In this document: piece after piece, positions 24,716 to 37,400 of the stretch
How positions within the stretch are numbered: the first letter of the stretch is position 1
Layout: every line of letters starts with the position of its first letter
NCBI GenBank assembly: GCA_003956705.1
Contig: QZCP01000176.1
Location: 23,381-87,380, forward strand
Length of the DNA: 64,000 nucleotides
Direction: 5' to 3'
Source: Brevipalpus yothersi
Taxonomy: Eukaryota; Arthropoda; Arachnida; Trombidiformes; Tenuipalpidae
Translations under genes and position numbers: made by a program
Notes under the pieces: model-generated
What the model was told of the DNA's origin: nothing
The model's database searches: none
What the model saw: the letters and a program-made list of their open reading frames with translations, nothing else

Positions 24716-25815
24716 AATTGGAATTGTCAATCCATCAGCTGGCATTAAACTTTTTTTTCTCCATCAATTTCTTTTTTGTAATCACTAGCTGAATTAAACA
24801 AAACAATTTTCAAAACATCATCATGCAATATATATCAGCAGGACTCATCGAATGATTCATTGATGGCAGGCAAGTTGAGACACAAGGCCAACTATTTTTC
24901 GAACACAACAGGGCTACTTTTTTTCCATTATGTTGGCATCATGATGAAAATTTCTGAAATCATGTAAGCATCGAGCAGTAGAATTGATTGGTCTTGATTG
25001 TTTTTGTTTGAACTGAAGTGATATTCATGATGGAAAGCTTCCATTCTTCAAGTACATATTTGGAATACATTTTCTCAAATTTTCTTTTTCATGAGTTTAT
25101 AGTGAGCTACCAAGATGTTGAAAATAATCGAGCTATTCCGGAAGATCTTCACCTTATTCAGAGGTATAAATATGAGTACATAAATTATTTCTCGTCAGAA
25201 CTATGGTCATGGGTGGAAGCAAGCTATATTGAATTGAAGTAAGAAAAAGTTCTTTCCTAGAATTCCAGTAGGCATCCAAAAATATGCCCAATAAATCAAC
25301 ATGAGAGCCGGCATATTATTCATGGAGTTGGGATCGAAAAAATTCTCTCTATCGGAATAAAATGAATCTCGATACTTCAGAAGACAATTTTATACTCTCC
25401 CGATTCGAGTCGCCAGTTTCATCCAGCCTCACGAGAAACGAATATGCAAATGAAAGCTATAAAGCAGATGAGATATGAGTTAGGGGAATACCATGAACCT
25501 TGATTTATTCACCGCAATGAAGATGGAGAGAAACCATGAAAAAGTAACAATTGCTGAAAAATTTCATCTATTGACAATCAACAATAGAAGGGAAAGATGA
25601 AGTGAATAATCCGGCTGATTGTTTGTCATTAAGATTGAATTTCAGAACAAAAATTGTCCGAAAGTTTGCAGGGAAATGAGCAGCTTCTCAGGTTGCCCAA
25701 TTTTTTTAACAAGAAAAAAAAGAGAAATCAAATGAGATTAACACTCAGACCGTTTGATTAGCAAAATATGCCCAGCACACTTTACCGGCTAATAATCACA
25801 ATTTTAAATACTGCT
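24716..25815. other. Convergent spacer VWC-Kunitz / FATP
   Basis: 1.1 kb with no recognisable gene. An ATTAAA follows the plus-strand stop by about 30 bp, and a minus-strand AATAAA at 25504-25509 could end the FATP transcript. The 74-codon plus-strand frame at 25018-25242 shows nothing recognisable. Confidence 0.45.
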
Positions 25816-28800
25816 TCAGAATCTTATCTGGCCATCTTTGATCTGTTTATATGCTTGCTGGTCCAGTTTGACATACTGACCTCGTCGTATGTCATAATAG
25901 TAAATCGGATCAGGTACAATAGATGGATCGAATGCTTGATTGCGTAAAGTTACCTTGGGTAACTTGAAAGTTGCTGTTGTCGTAAAATCTTGACACTTTC
26001 TTACAAATGTTGGTATTGAATAGCTTGGCAAAACATTTCTAATCTCAGCCAATAGCTTATTCACATCAACTTTATCATCTGGATCAAGAATCGCTGCCAT
26101 GCCAGCTCTGCCTTCACATCCGGGAATCTCTACTCCATACACAACACAATCAACCTGGAAGTGATGATAAAAATTATTAACTACAATCATGTTCGAAAAT
26201 ACAACATCATCAAGTTATCAAGAGGAATCGTTCGTCATGTTCGGAATAGGAAAATCAGTATTGAAAACTTACGTGTTCTAAGTAGCTGCCAATAGCTGCT
26301 TCCACTTCCGTTGTCGAAACATTTTCTCCTTTCCATCGGAAAGTGTCTCCTGTTCGATCTTTAAAGAATGCATAACCGAATTCATCCAGTGTCAGTAAGT
26401 CTCCAGATGAAAAAAATGCATCTCCATGCTTGAAAACATTTCGAATTATCTTTTTGTCGGAAGCCTCTCGATTAGCGTAACCATCGAAGGCTCGAGTAGG
26501 ATCATCGGGATAAATTTTGCCCACAAATTCTCCAGTATCACCAGGACCACATCGAATACAGAGGCCATTAGGCTTTCGTAGCGGCTCTCCTGTTACTTCG
26601 TCAACTTTGATTATCGATACTGGATAAAACAAATCTGTCAAAGGTCCTGGAAGCATTTGGGACACAAATCCACAAGCCCCAATTTTATTGTTGACATTTA
26701 CTGGTGAAAGAAGTTTGAAAAGGGATGTTAAGTTGGTGAAGATTCGTTCAAATAATAAATTTCGGTGATCTTATCGAGAATGTAGGATGTATGAGTAATA
26801 ATATTTCGAATATCATGCTAATTCTATTTTGAGAAATATATATTATCTTTTGAAAATGTGGAGGCTTCGATCATCAAAAGCTTTACAAAATTTAATCCCT
26901 TAATTTGTTTCGATTTTCGTTTTGCAAAGCTTTAAGAGCTTGATTGGTGCTTTCGCAAATAAAAAATAACAATATGTTTGATTCTCAACACTCACCAACA
27001 TTGGCATTTCCTTCGGTTGCTCCATAAAATTCACCAATTCTCTCAATATTGAATCTTTCAACAAATTCTTTCCAAATATTCAATCGCAAGCCATTACCAA
27101 ACATACACCTAACATTATGAGCTCGATCAGCCGGTGATTCTGGTTGACATAGAAGATAGCGACAAATTTCACCAATATATTGTGCAACCTGGTTTGAGAC
27201 AAAAAATTTGAGTTATTTTAATCACCAACAATCATCATCATTTGATGAGGTAAAACAATAAAGCTCACCGTGCATCGATACTTGATACAATCGTTCCAGA
27301 AATTTTTGGCTGAGAATTTGTGTCTTATTGCTATGGAATGACCCATGGTCAGACATAGACCAGCTCCAATTATTCCTCCAGATAGATGGTAGAGAGGGAG
27401 ACATGTGTAAATGACTTCACTATCACCTAGACCTATCAGATTTGTTACTCCATGGCAAACGAAAAGGAAGCGACAATTTTTAATCACAGCAGCTTTTGGA
27501 AGTCCTGTGGTTCCCGAAGTATAGATATAAAGAACTTTGTCTTTTTTAGAAATAGATTAAGCAAGGATTAGATAATTTTCAACTGATCGACATTATCATT
27601 CAAACTCACCTGTATAATTGCCCAAATATAGTTGAGCAGGATCCTCTGTACAAGATTTTTCAATAAGGGGCTCTAAATCATCAACCGGTAGACCACTTTT
27701 CAATGATTTTGGGAAGCAAAAATATTTCAAATCACGCTTTTCACGAAGTGATGGATATGCTTCGAGTACAGCATCCTCCAGTTCAGGTCCATATATTAGC
27801 GCTTTTGAACTGACTGAAATGATGGAGTGGATAAGAGATTCTTTCCGCTGATTGGTGTTGATTAGTGCAGTCACAAGTCCAGCTTTGGCCAATCCAAGCC
27901 AAATTCCTATGAATTCTGGCTTCGATTCCATGAATAGAGCTGCTTCATCACCCGGACTGTAGCCTTGTTCAATGAAAAAGTTTGCGATTCTATTGGAAAA
28001 TTCATCCATCTCTCGGAATGTCCACATTTGATCATTAGAATACACTAGAGGCTTATCGGGATGTCTTTTTACCACTTCTTTGAAAACTTTGGCAACTGTT
28101 GCATTTTGACGACGAAAACGGCTCATCCGAAATTTAGTTTTCAGCAATTTATAAAGTGCACTGTGTAAAAAAATTCAGATAGATTGGTGAGACTGTGTGT
28201 TCGATTGGGTCAATGTATGTAATCATTTTTTTCACGATTTGATGGCACATAATTCAAATTCGAATTCAACACCTTCACCTACGAACTAACAAATTCTCAG
28301 TGTTTAAAACGACGCGTTTCGTGCATTGCTTAAAGGTGTTGAAAGCATTTTCAGAGGGAACATCAAATGTTTTCAGTCAACATTATCTGATGAGAAATCT
28401 GTATTACTCTCAAAATCAACAGGAATTGCCTGAAGCTATGCAAAAAAGGGGAATAATTTCATGAACAAAATTTGAAGCAATTTCCTGAAAGTTCATCAGG
28501 TGTATTCTTGATAAATTTTGCAACGAAAGCAATCTTCATTCGACGAATGGGCTCAGATATGCTTTTTCTTCTAATTATGACTTGAAACCCGCGATAAAGT
28601 CAGTATGAATGGACCAAATTCATTGTTTATCGTATGTAGATGCTCATTTAGGCATTTTTCAGGAAAAATATTGGTTGAAAATAGCTACCAAACAAACGAT
28701 TCTTTTTGCGTTTGAAAACTAATTTCATCATGAGTCAACAAAGAGATTTTTCTAAACAATCGAGAAAATTTGGAAGCAAAACAAGACCAAAAAAATGTCC

Positions 28801-29518
28801 CACTATAAGTAAACTAATTGACTTTCAAGAGTGATTTACTCCTCAATGATCAAGCCATCAAGTCATCAACATGGTTCATTGATCTCGCTTCTACTCATTT
28901 CGAAACAAGTTTTGTGTTAAGTAATATGCTGAAGTCATCAATCTTCAACTTTTAAGAATTCTAAGAAAATATCAGTCCTCTTACACCATCAGAGATGTTC
29001 TTCCCATGTAATGTGAGTGTGAGAAATATCAAAATGAATCAATGATAGTCAAATGGAAAATTTTTCAACCACGAAAATATTCTTGCATTTCGGAACAAGT
29101 AAAACTAAGATCATGAATGCTCTAGATTTTAAGAAGCAACTTTCTTCATGTTATCAGTATCAGTAAGTAGCCTCTCTCTCTTTCTCTCTCTCTTTCTCTC
29201 CTCTTTCACTTCCTGGTTTGAAAGTACGGAGTAGGACACAATGTTTCAGGCTGCAACTTGCACACATACACATTCACATGCACAATACAATGAGAAAAGT
29301 AACTGATTTCCGGTTGATTGGACAACATACCCAAGATCACGTCCAATTGTGTGATAAACTAATCGTAACCAAAGGGCTACCTTGGTTGCTGTGTAAAGAC
29401 CAAACACAGAGAGAACGATCTTGGAAGCGGTCAGTGTGAGTGGATTATTGAATATATTCAATAGCTTATCTTCTTGTAGAACGTAGCGAAGCATTTTGAG
29501 GGGATAAATTATTTCCAT
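25816..29518 (-). CDS. SLC27A: Long-chain fatty acid transport protein / very-long-chain acyl-CoA synthetase (SLC27A)
   Basis: Six exons, 29518-29331, 28160-27610, 27540-27269, 27188-26996, 26700-26273 and 26154-25816, give 656 aa; vertebrate FATP1 and FATP4 are about 645 aa. An N-terminal membrane helix (residues about 28-55) precedes the AMP-binding domain: [15 protein letters not shown] (ATP/AMP P-loop), [25 protein letters not shown], and the FATP signature [20 protein letters not shown]. The C-terminal part ([18 protein letters not shown]) is intact. Known role: fatty acid uptake coupled to CoA activation at ER or plasma membrane. Intron 1 is long (1170 bp). Intron 2 is only 69 bp with a weak acceptor. 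A decayed inverted copy of exon 4 plus intron 4 lies at 30.6-31.0 kb. Confidence 0.95.
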
Positions 29519-30601
29519 CCGATTAAGAACAACTAGTTTAAAATGATGAGACTATTGATGTAGGTGAAACAAAAAAAATTTGATTCAGATAACGGTGATC
29601 ACCAATCCATTGTAAAAAAGCACAGCCGTTGATGGTGTATTGATGAGAAAGAATTCGTTCACCGGGAAAACATCATCCGAAAATTCCAACTTTCTCTGTG
29701 TCCTAGATGAAGTAGATATGGAAAAATTTCCACCTCAGTCTGTATTTCAAGTTGAGAAGAAAACCGTCTCAAAATTATATTGTATTTACTTACTATACTT
29801 ACTATCAACTAAAACTATGAGAACGTTGGCACTCTTTACTTCAATTTCAGTTCTGAAACTAAAGTTCTGATCACTGAACGATGCTCCTCCTCACCAAAAC
29901 AGGTCACCTCCTCACTATTCGGTTAACTAACTAACGAGAAGGTAGAAAAGTCGTTTTAATGAACACACACATACAGTGAGCATACTTTTAAAGACCTGAA
30001 ACTTTTTCGAAGATGAGTGTGTCTGACGTACCCAGACAATATATTAAAATATATTGATTATGTTCGAACGCTATTGCTTTTAAGAGGGTTAATGGCATCG
30101 GTTGACTAGAAGTGTAACTCCGGTGATGAGGCTGGAAAAGTATCATGAAAGAAAAACGGAGTCAAGTAAAGTGTTCCATTTATAAGAAATCTGTATTGAG
30201 AAGTTCTTAATTATTGGATTGATTATGATGATGCTCAATAACTATTAAACATGATTGCCTATTCATTAGAGAAGAGACTACTCATCACATTCACCTAGTC
30301 TGGTCCTTTATCGAGGCCATCATCATCGGCATTGAATTCGAGCTGCTTATGTGTATATATATTCTTCTAGTAGCTTGATCTGATTCATATTTCGTCTAAT
30401 AACAAATAACAACCTCTCAAAACTTGTGCAATCGAATCAGTTCGTTACTTGACGGATTTTTTCTCGAAAAAAATGCAATATAGAGAATACTGTTGAAAAA
30501 TACATTTTTAATTGTTCTATCAATTCGAATTCATACCAAACGAATGAACTTTTTAGACACCCTGATAATTAGAATATAGTCTAAACCAATTGAATTCTAC
30601 A
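29519..30601. other. Spacer upstream of FATP
   Basis: No gene recognised; AT-rich DNA with small unrelated open frames (for example 29640-29870 plus). It should hold the FATP promoter. Confidence 0.45.
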
Positions 30602-30961
30602 ACCAGAATCACCGGCTGATCGAGCAATGTCAGGTGTATGTTTGGCAATGGCTTACGATTGAATATTTGGAAAGAATTTGTTGAAAGATTTAATATTGAG
30701 AGAATTGGTGAATTTTACGGAACAACAGAAGGAAATGCCAATGTTGGTAAGTGTTGAGAATCAATTATATTAATATCATTTATTTGCGAAAGCACCAATC
30801 AAGCTCTTAAAGCTTCGCAAAACGAAAATCGAAACAAGCTAGTGTAGGAAATTTTGTAAAGTTTTTGATGATTGAGGCTTCCACACTTTCAAATGATAAT
30901 ATTTCTCAGAATAGAATCAGTATGATATTCGAAATATTATTACTCATACATTTTCAATAAG
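30602..30961 (+). pseudogene. Decayed inverted copy of FATP exon 4 and intron 4
   Basis: The plus strand repeats the 3' two thirds of FATP exon 4 (parent on the minus strand, about 27130-26996) and then runs on into sequence matching parent intron 4 (26995 to about 26755), including GTAAGTGTTGAG versus GTGAGTGTTGAG and the long shared stretch GCGAAAGCACCAATCAAGCT. A 4-bp deletion (near 30627) frameshifts the former reading frame, and an A to T change affects the AMP-binding motif (GATEGN to GTTEGN). Because intron sequence is retained this is a genomic duplication, not a retrocopy. It is not expected to be functional. Confidence 0.88.
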
Positions 30962-31041
30962 AAAATAGTGGCTGAGTAGCAGCCTCATATACACAGTTGA
31001 AGTATTTATCAGAGAATTAAAACACAATGTTAATGGAAAAT

Positions 31042-31266
31042 TTAGTTAGTTGTTCGAGAAGTTCTTTCTCTCAAATTTAATCGTTCTGGAACCACCGAAG
31101 ATGATGATGAAGAGGAAGGAACTTTGCTTTTATCCTGCTCTGGAACATTGCTACTGTTTCCACTGGAATCCTTTACACGACTTTTCTCTTCTGAATTGAG
31201 AATCAATTGGCAATCACTGACATCATCCATTCGAAGTTCAATTCGGGTTGGATTTCGACGATACAT
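31042..31266 (-). CDS. CDC26: Anaphase-promoting complex subunit CDC26
   Basis: Single exon, 74 aa. The N-terminus MYRRNPTRIELRMDDV matches the conserved CDC26/APC12 segment (MLRRKPTRLELKLDDI in human) that packs into the APC6 TPR groove. The rest is Ser-rich and ends in basic residues, as in the disordered tails of this family. Known role: structural subunit stabilising CDC16/APC6 in the cell-cycle ubiquitin ligase. Human CDC26 is 85 aa, so length fits. Divergent from COX5A (504 bp between starts). Confidence 0.85.
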   Translation of the reverse strand: MYRRNPTRIELRMDDVSDCQLILNSEEKSRVKDSSGNSSNVPEQDKSKVPSSSSSSSVVPERLNLRERTSRTTN

Positions 31267-31769
31267 GATTCAACTAACAAACTTTTGCAATCCAAATCAT
31301 AGACAAAATATAACTTCAAATCACATGAGAAACACATTTAAAAGATCTACTTTTTTTGACTACATGTGTGTGTCTAGTAGTGTGGACAGGTAACACTTGA
31401 TGGCTCTGAAAAAGAAAACAGTTAAGTTAAAATATTTTAACATGATCTAGACAAGTCAACTAAACGTTTCGATTGTGATGTTTCTGATGTCAAATAATCA
31501 GAGAAAAAATTGATGATTAATTATGTTTCCCATTCATTGTGATTGATTCATTCATCGAAAGTTATTTCGTTTCTTTTCGTAACATACCCATTTAAACATA
31601 CCGCTTAAACTTCACCAAAACCAAAAATTTATTGAGATTATGCGCACTTTTGCTTGTGTGCGGTTTGGTTTTAGTTGGTCTTGTGATTGTGTTTTGACGA
31701 TCAGGTTTAAAGTTTTTAATTGTGACCATAATTTGGGTTTACAATTATAGGATTTGGAGATATATAGAA
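31267..31769. other. Divergent spacer CDC26/COX5A
   Basis: No gene seen. The sequence just before COX5A is AT-rich and probably holds both promoters. Confidence 0.5.
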
Positions 31770-32530
31770 ATGTTTAAGAGATCACTTGTGGTTCTAGGAA
31801 AATGTCAATCTCTACGTTCATCGGTTTCACCTTTGAATCAAAGTAAGTTTCCACTGGTGTGCCCTTGAGTCTACCCTTGTTGTTCTTGTATTTCGGAAAG
31901 GAAAACAAATTTCAACAATAATAACAAGTTTAAAAATTTGATTGTGTTTAAATTGGTAGATTTTGGAGTTTTTTTTTCTCATAATACTGATGATGATCTT
32001 TTTTGTCTTTAGGAGTGATGACCTATGCCACAAAGAGGCCAACACCGACTAATGTTAGTGCATCCTTCATGCCAGCTAAAAGTGCCCACGAAATGGAAGA
32101 AGAGACAGACGAAGAGTTTGATAGAAGATATTATGAATACCTTTCAAGGTGTGTAAACTTGGTAGGATCAGCTATGATCCACTTCATATTTCTCAATGAA
32201 CTTTGCGACTAATTTTTGTCTGTTTACTGATTTTCCAGGCCTGATATTGATGGTTGGGAGATTCGAAAAGCTTTGAATGATCTGATGGGTTTGGATCTTA
32301 TTCCAGAGCCAAAAATCATTGAAGCTGCCTTCAGAGCTGCTCGTCGTTTGAACGATCATTCAATCTGTGTACGCTATCTTGAAGCAATCAAGTGGAAAGC
32401 TCATGTCCACGACAAAGAAATTTATCCATGGATTATTCAAGAGTTACAGTCAGTCATGGATGAACTAGGAATAAGTACACCAGAAGATCTTGGCTACGAT
32501 AAGCCTGAATTTGCACTTCCAGCCGTATAG
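31770..32530 (+). CDS. COX5A: Cytochrome c oxidase subunit 5A
   Basis: Three exons, 31770-31842, 32013-32148 and 32239-32530, give 166 aa. A basic, Ser-rich N-terminus ([20 protein letters not shown]) looks like a mitochondrial presequence. The mature part has the family core [49 protein letters not shown] and [20 protein letters not shown]. Known role: nuclear-encoded matrix-side subunit of respiratory complex IV. It converges with SHC; 323 bp separate the stop codons. Confidence 0.96.
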
Positions 32531-32853
32531 TGAGCGAAACGCTTCCATCTTCTCCACTATCCTACAATAATCTGTGTTCTCGTATTATTATTTGTTTTGT
32601 TGAGACATATTCTCACACCCACTACTAGTCTCTCACTGATTCATGATTCGAAAAGAGACTTGTAATTCTTAGTTATGCAAGAATACAGACCCCTAGTTGT
32701 AAATGATCTTTGGTCGTCTTTCTTCTCAATTTTCTCATCGATTCTTCATCTTCCTTATCAATACTATTATTATCTATTACTCAGATGATAAGATAGCTTT
32801 TAAAAAAGTCACTTTTATTGATCGTTTATTAGATAATCAATCGATAGTAGTCC

Positions 32854-34375
32854 CTATCGACGTGTGACAGGGTTTCTTAGCACAAGAGCACTTTCAGCAG
32901 ATATTATTGGTAAACCGTTATCGCGATGATAATTAATAAGATGTGTTACACTTTCAAAGGTTTGATCTTGAGTCCTAACCTAGAATTTAGAATGAGAAAA
33001 GAGAGAATTTGTTAAATATTTTTACCAAAAAGATTGTTTCGATTTTGAACTAACTTTTCCTTCTGGATCCACTAATAGAAGATGCTTACGAACACCACCT
33101 TGCATACCAGTCAGCACGTACTGCCCCGGTGATCCTTGAGATTCTCGAACAAGAAAATCTCCATCATTAATCACTAACATTTCGCTCTCTTTCCGGCTTA
33201 TCGGTCCATGGAACCACGCTTCTCTGGCGAGAAGCTGTGAATTTTTCACAATCGAGGACTTGATATTATTATTATTATTACCAATCGAAGAGCAGCCTTC
33301 ACTACTTTCAATTGATTTAGGTTTCATTGAATCAGATGCTGACGAAAAACCCGGAGGTGTTCCAAATACATCAGAGGTTCCTAAATTTTTGGAGGCATCT
33401 TCTATCGCACTATAGAAAGGTTCTGGAAAATAAATAAGGTGCTATTAGAATGGAGAAAACAGATGAACCTGAGACGAACCAAAAAGTGAAAAATACTTAC
33501 GCATATCAAACGGATCTCGTATAGTGGAAGGTGGTATCGATGATGCCAAAGTCGAATGTTTAGAATTTTTATCTTCTGAATTGCAATTGACATATTCATG
33601 CTCTGGTTCAATTCCTGTTTCAATACGACGATTCAATGAAGAGAAAGAAGAGCCCGATTGACCTGAAAATTGGACAGAAATTCGATGAATTTTTCATACT
33701 CAGTGCAAAAATCAGCAGGAGAGTCCTATTTTACCGTTATTTTTTATTTATTTTGGGTCAAAATAGCTATTAGATTCCTACCAAGTTGAAATATTTCCAG
33801 CATTCGAATGTTAAGGTGAAAATTTTCATGTTTTCTTCTCTCGCTCTCTTTCATTCTCTTCCTAGTATTGTTGTTATGTTCATCAAACTGATTTCTAAGT
33901 ATGTTGCTCTAGAGTTGAGGTAGGGACAAGATTTTGCTTACAAAATGACCTGAGAGCGTAGGTTTGATGGCCAACCCCGTCTTTCTCTCTCTCTCTCTTT
34001 AGCAAAAAGGCACACACCTTGAATGTTCTCTCNNNNNNNNNNNNNNNNNNNNNNNNNNNNNNNNNNNNNNNNNNNNNNNNNNNNNNNNNNNNNNNNNNNN
34101 NNNNNNNNNNNNNNNNNNNNNNNNNNNNNNNNNNNNNNNNNNNNNNNNNNNNNNNNNNNNNNNNNNNNNNNNNNNNNNNNNNNNNNNNNNNNNNNNNNNN
34201 NNNNNNNNNNNNNNNNNNNNNNNNNNNNNNNNNNNNNNNNNNNNNNNNNNNNNNNNNNNNNNNNNNNNNNNNNNNNNNNNNNNNNNNNNNNNNNNNNNNN
34301 NNNNNNNNNNNNNNNNNNNNNNNNNNNNNNNNNNNNNNNNNNNNNNNNNNNNNNNNNNNNNNNNNNNNNNNNNNN

Positions 34376-34432
<57 letters not shown>

Positions 34433-37400
34433 ATCTCACGCAGAGGGCATATCGAAGGCGAAGCTTAAAAAAGTTTCATAATGTGCATCAGTAACTCTCT
34501 CTCCACCCTCACTACAACATCAAATGCCGGCTATATTTACAAACCAAAAATCTGCATCATAAGCATGAACTTACTTTGTAAAGAATCTGTTGTTGTCGGT
34601 TGAATATCAGATGTGAGGTCAATCAGGTTCGGGCTATTATCAGCGGATGAGTTGGAGATGAACTTTTTCAAACTCAAACGTGGAACAGTGTGCATTGCGC
34701 TTCTTCCTAAAAGTTCTTCCTTATTACGTTTCTGATTCTGAGTATTGGAAGAGAGAGAGAGAGAGCGAAAGGAAAAAAAGGTGAGAAAAAAATTTAATTC
34801 AAGATCATCATCATCGTCATCATCATCTGGAGATTGCTCAGGCAAATTCCATGAGAGGGATGAGAGAGGAGAATTGATCAAAGAAAAAGTATATTTTTCC
34901 ACTTTCTTTCCATCTTGTGAAGAAAAGAGTGATAGAAAAACTATGGATAGAAGATGATAAGGTTAAGCAAAATGAGAAAAAAAGTCAAAAATTACATTCT
35001 TCTCCTTTTCTGGAAGATCTGGTGGAACTTTTCCGGGCATATCATTATAGTAATCTCTTTCTTCACCACCGATTGCACCTTCCAAGACTTGACTGCATCC
35101 AAGTCGATTTGAAATGTCGCTCAGCGGAGACATTTTTGATGTTTCCGTTCTGTCCATGAGTCAGTCAACAGGAAGGAGAGAAAAATAGAAAGAAAAAAAA
35201 TGTGAGAAGTGGATCAATTGAAGATTATTAAAATAAGCGATACTACGTAGGAACATGGCAAGTACATAGTGTAATTTAGGTGCTATGCCTTTGCCATCGT
35301 ATGTGTGATGTGTGAGTGGGATGAGAAGAGGGAGGATGAGAATGTGCAAATCAGGCAAAAGTCAACATCCTTGTAGGCGAGAAAAGGAAGAGAAAGAAAA
35401 CTACACTCTTATAGTGTATCAGAACAACTGGCTAGTACACCAGTAACTAAGCAACTCGATGGAATGAATGAATGAAATTTTCTATCAACAATTAGGGTGT
35501 GTTGTACCATGAGTCACAGGATATACCGCAATGGTTGATTCAGATCAGTAGATCTTTTAGCCTGATATTATGTATGCATGTGTACAGCTGTTTTCTTTCT
35601 TAAGAATCATAAGATGAGGGGATTGATGAGATAAGTTCGTCATCAACAATTCCTGGGATAGTTCTTGCTATACTTCGGTGAAACAGGAAAGTCTATTGAG
35701 GAATATAACCCACGATCACAAGACGAGATCTCACCTTTCTTGGCCACTCTTGTGTCCAGGCTGTTTTTTGAGGAATTCTTTGAATCTCAACTCAAATGCT
35801 TGCCCAATAGTTGAAATAACATCTTGTGCTGATCCACCACCGCATTCCAGTACAAAGCAAGCACGGAAAAACTTATCATCCTTCGCTACATATGCAACAA
35901 AGTCGAGAGTATCCTAAAAAGAATGGAAAAAGAGACCATGAAGTGGAATTGATACTTTCGAGGAAGGAGTACAAGTGTCACGTTCAACATAACTGTGCTT
36001 CAAGAATAGGAAACAGAAATCTTTGAGATCTCTACAATGGAATTGAGAAACCTCAAAGAGAGAGAGAGAGAAGGAAGAAAAATGATGAATAATTTTTTTT
36101 TTCGAATAAGGGTGTATTGATTCCTTCCTTTGATCATTTTCCTTCGTTATGAAGCATAGAAATGGTGATCCGTTTGGTGATTGAGCAAACTTACAACGTC
36201 TCCGCCGGATGCAAACGATATATTTGGCATCTCATGTTTAGCGATAACCTATTATGGCAACCATGATGAGGAGTGGAAAGAAGAAAGGTAATTAACATTG
36301 TGTACATTGTGAAGAGTGTGAGTGTACTGTGTGTGTGTATATATATATGTATGTATGTGAATGTGTGTGTGTGTGTGTGTATAGTTTGGTGAGTGAGGAG
36401 GCGAGAAAAGAGGGAGGTAAAAGATGAACGAAAAAAAGAAGGACTACGGTCTGAGGCTGAGAGTAAATTTGACTTTCTTCTCATTGACACTTCGCACTAT
36501 GGATTGTAAATATCTGTTTTCCGTTTGGTCGTTTTTCTTGTGTTTATCTCATTCTCTCTCTCTCTTTCTCTTTCACTCACACACATACTGCGTTCACTAG
36601 GACTGAGTACTTTGGCAGACATTTACCAGCTTAAATCATACTCTCAACCTCTGGCCAAGAGTAAACATTTTCTAGGAGAAGAAGAAGAAGAAGAAGAAGA
36701 GGGAACGAAAGATGTGAAAGTGAGAGAGAGAGGCTTCAAACTTTACCTCTCCAGTTTCCATCACAGATAAATTCAAATAAGAACTGGTAATCGTTAAATT
36801 AACATTGGCTCCAGCATTCTCCATATTTGGCTTGTCCAAGAGCATTTTGCATATTCTCTTATCTTGTCGACGCTTCTTATCCATTGTCTTGAGTCCTCCG
36901 GCTTCACATACTCTATTGATACACTCTTTGGCAACTTGTGATCGTGTTTCGAAATCTAAACTTTTCATCGGAGTGTTGATTTCCAGGCATCCGACATACT
37001 GTGTGTGTGAATGATTCATTGAGGTGGATAGATGGATATATATAGATAGAGAGAAAAAAAAAAGTATTGGTAAAGTGGAGAAAGAGAAAAGAAAGAGAAA
37101 AAAAATGGGAATTAGTTCATGGTAAATTTTTCATCTATCAACAGGTAATACAGTAGTTAATCGTTGCCACCACTTAAGAGCATCTTTAAACTTGATGCTT
37201 TTCACTCAGCGTTCAGTTCCTATCTTTCTCTCTCTCTTTTTCTTCTTTTCACTAGTGTTCAAATCATGGTTATCAATGGTTAAAGCGAATCATGAATGAC
37301 TTCACGCCGGTAGCGGTTTACAGGCGGTTGTGGGATGATAGGTTGGGAGCACACATACACTTGAAGCCTAAATCAGTATGTTCAGGTCAAAAATTATGCA

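Noticed and set aside
30602..30961. Second functional FATP gene on the plus strand
   Set aside because: Only part of one exon is present, with a 4-bp frameshifting deletion, and no flanking FATP exons were found.
33895..34481. Open reading frames crossing the N run
   Set aside because: They are artefacts of untranslated N plus CT/GA repeats; the region is a SHC intron.
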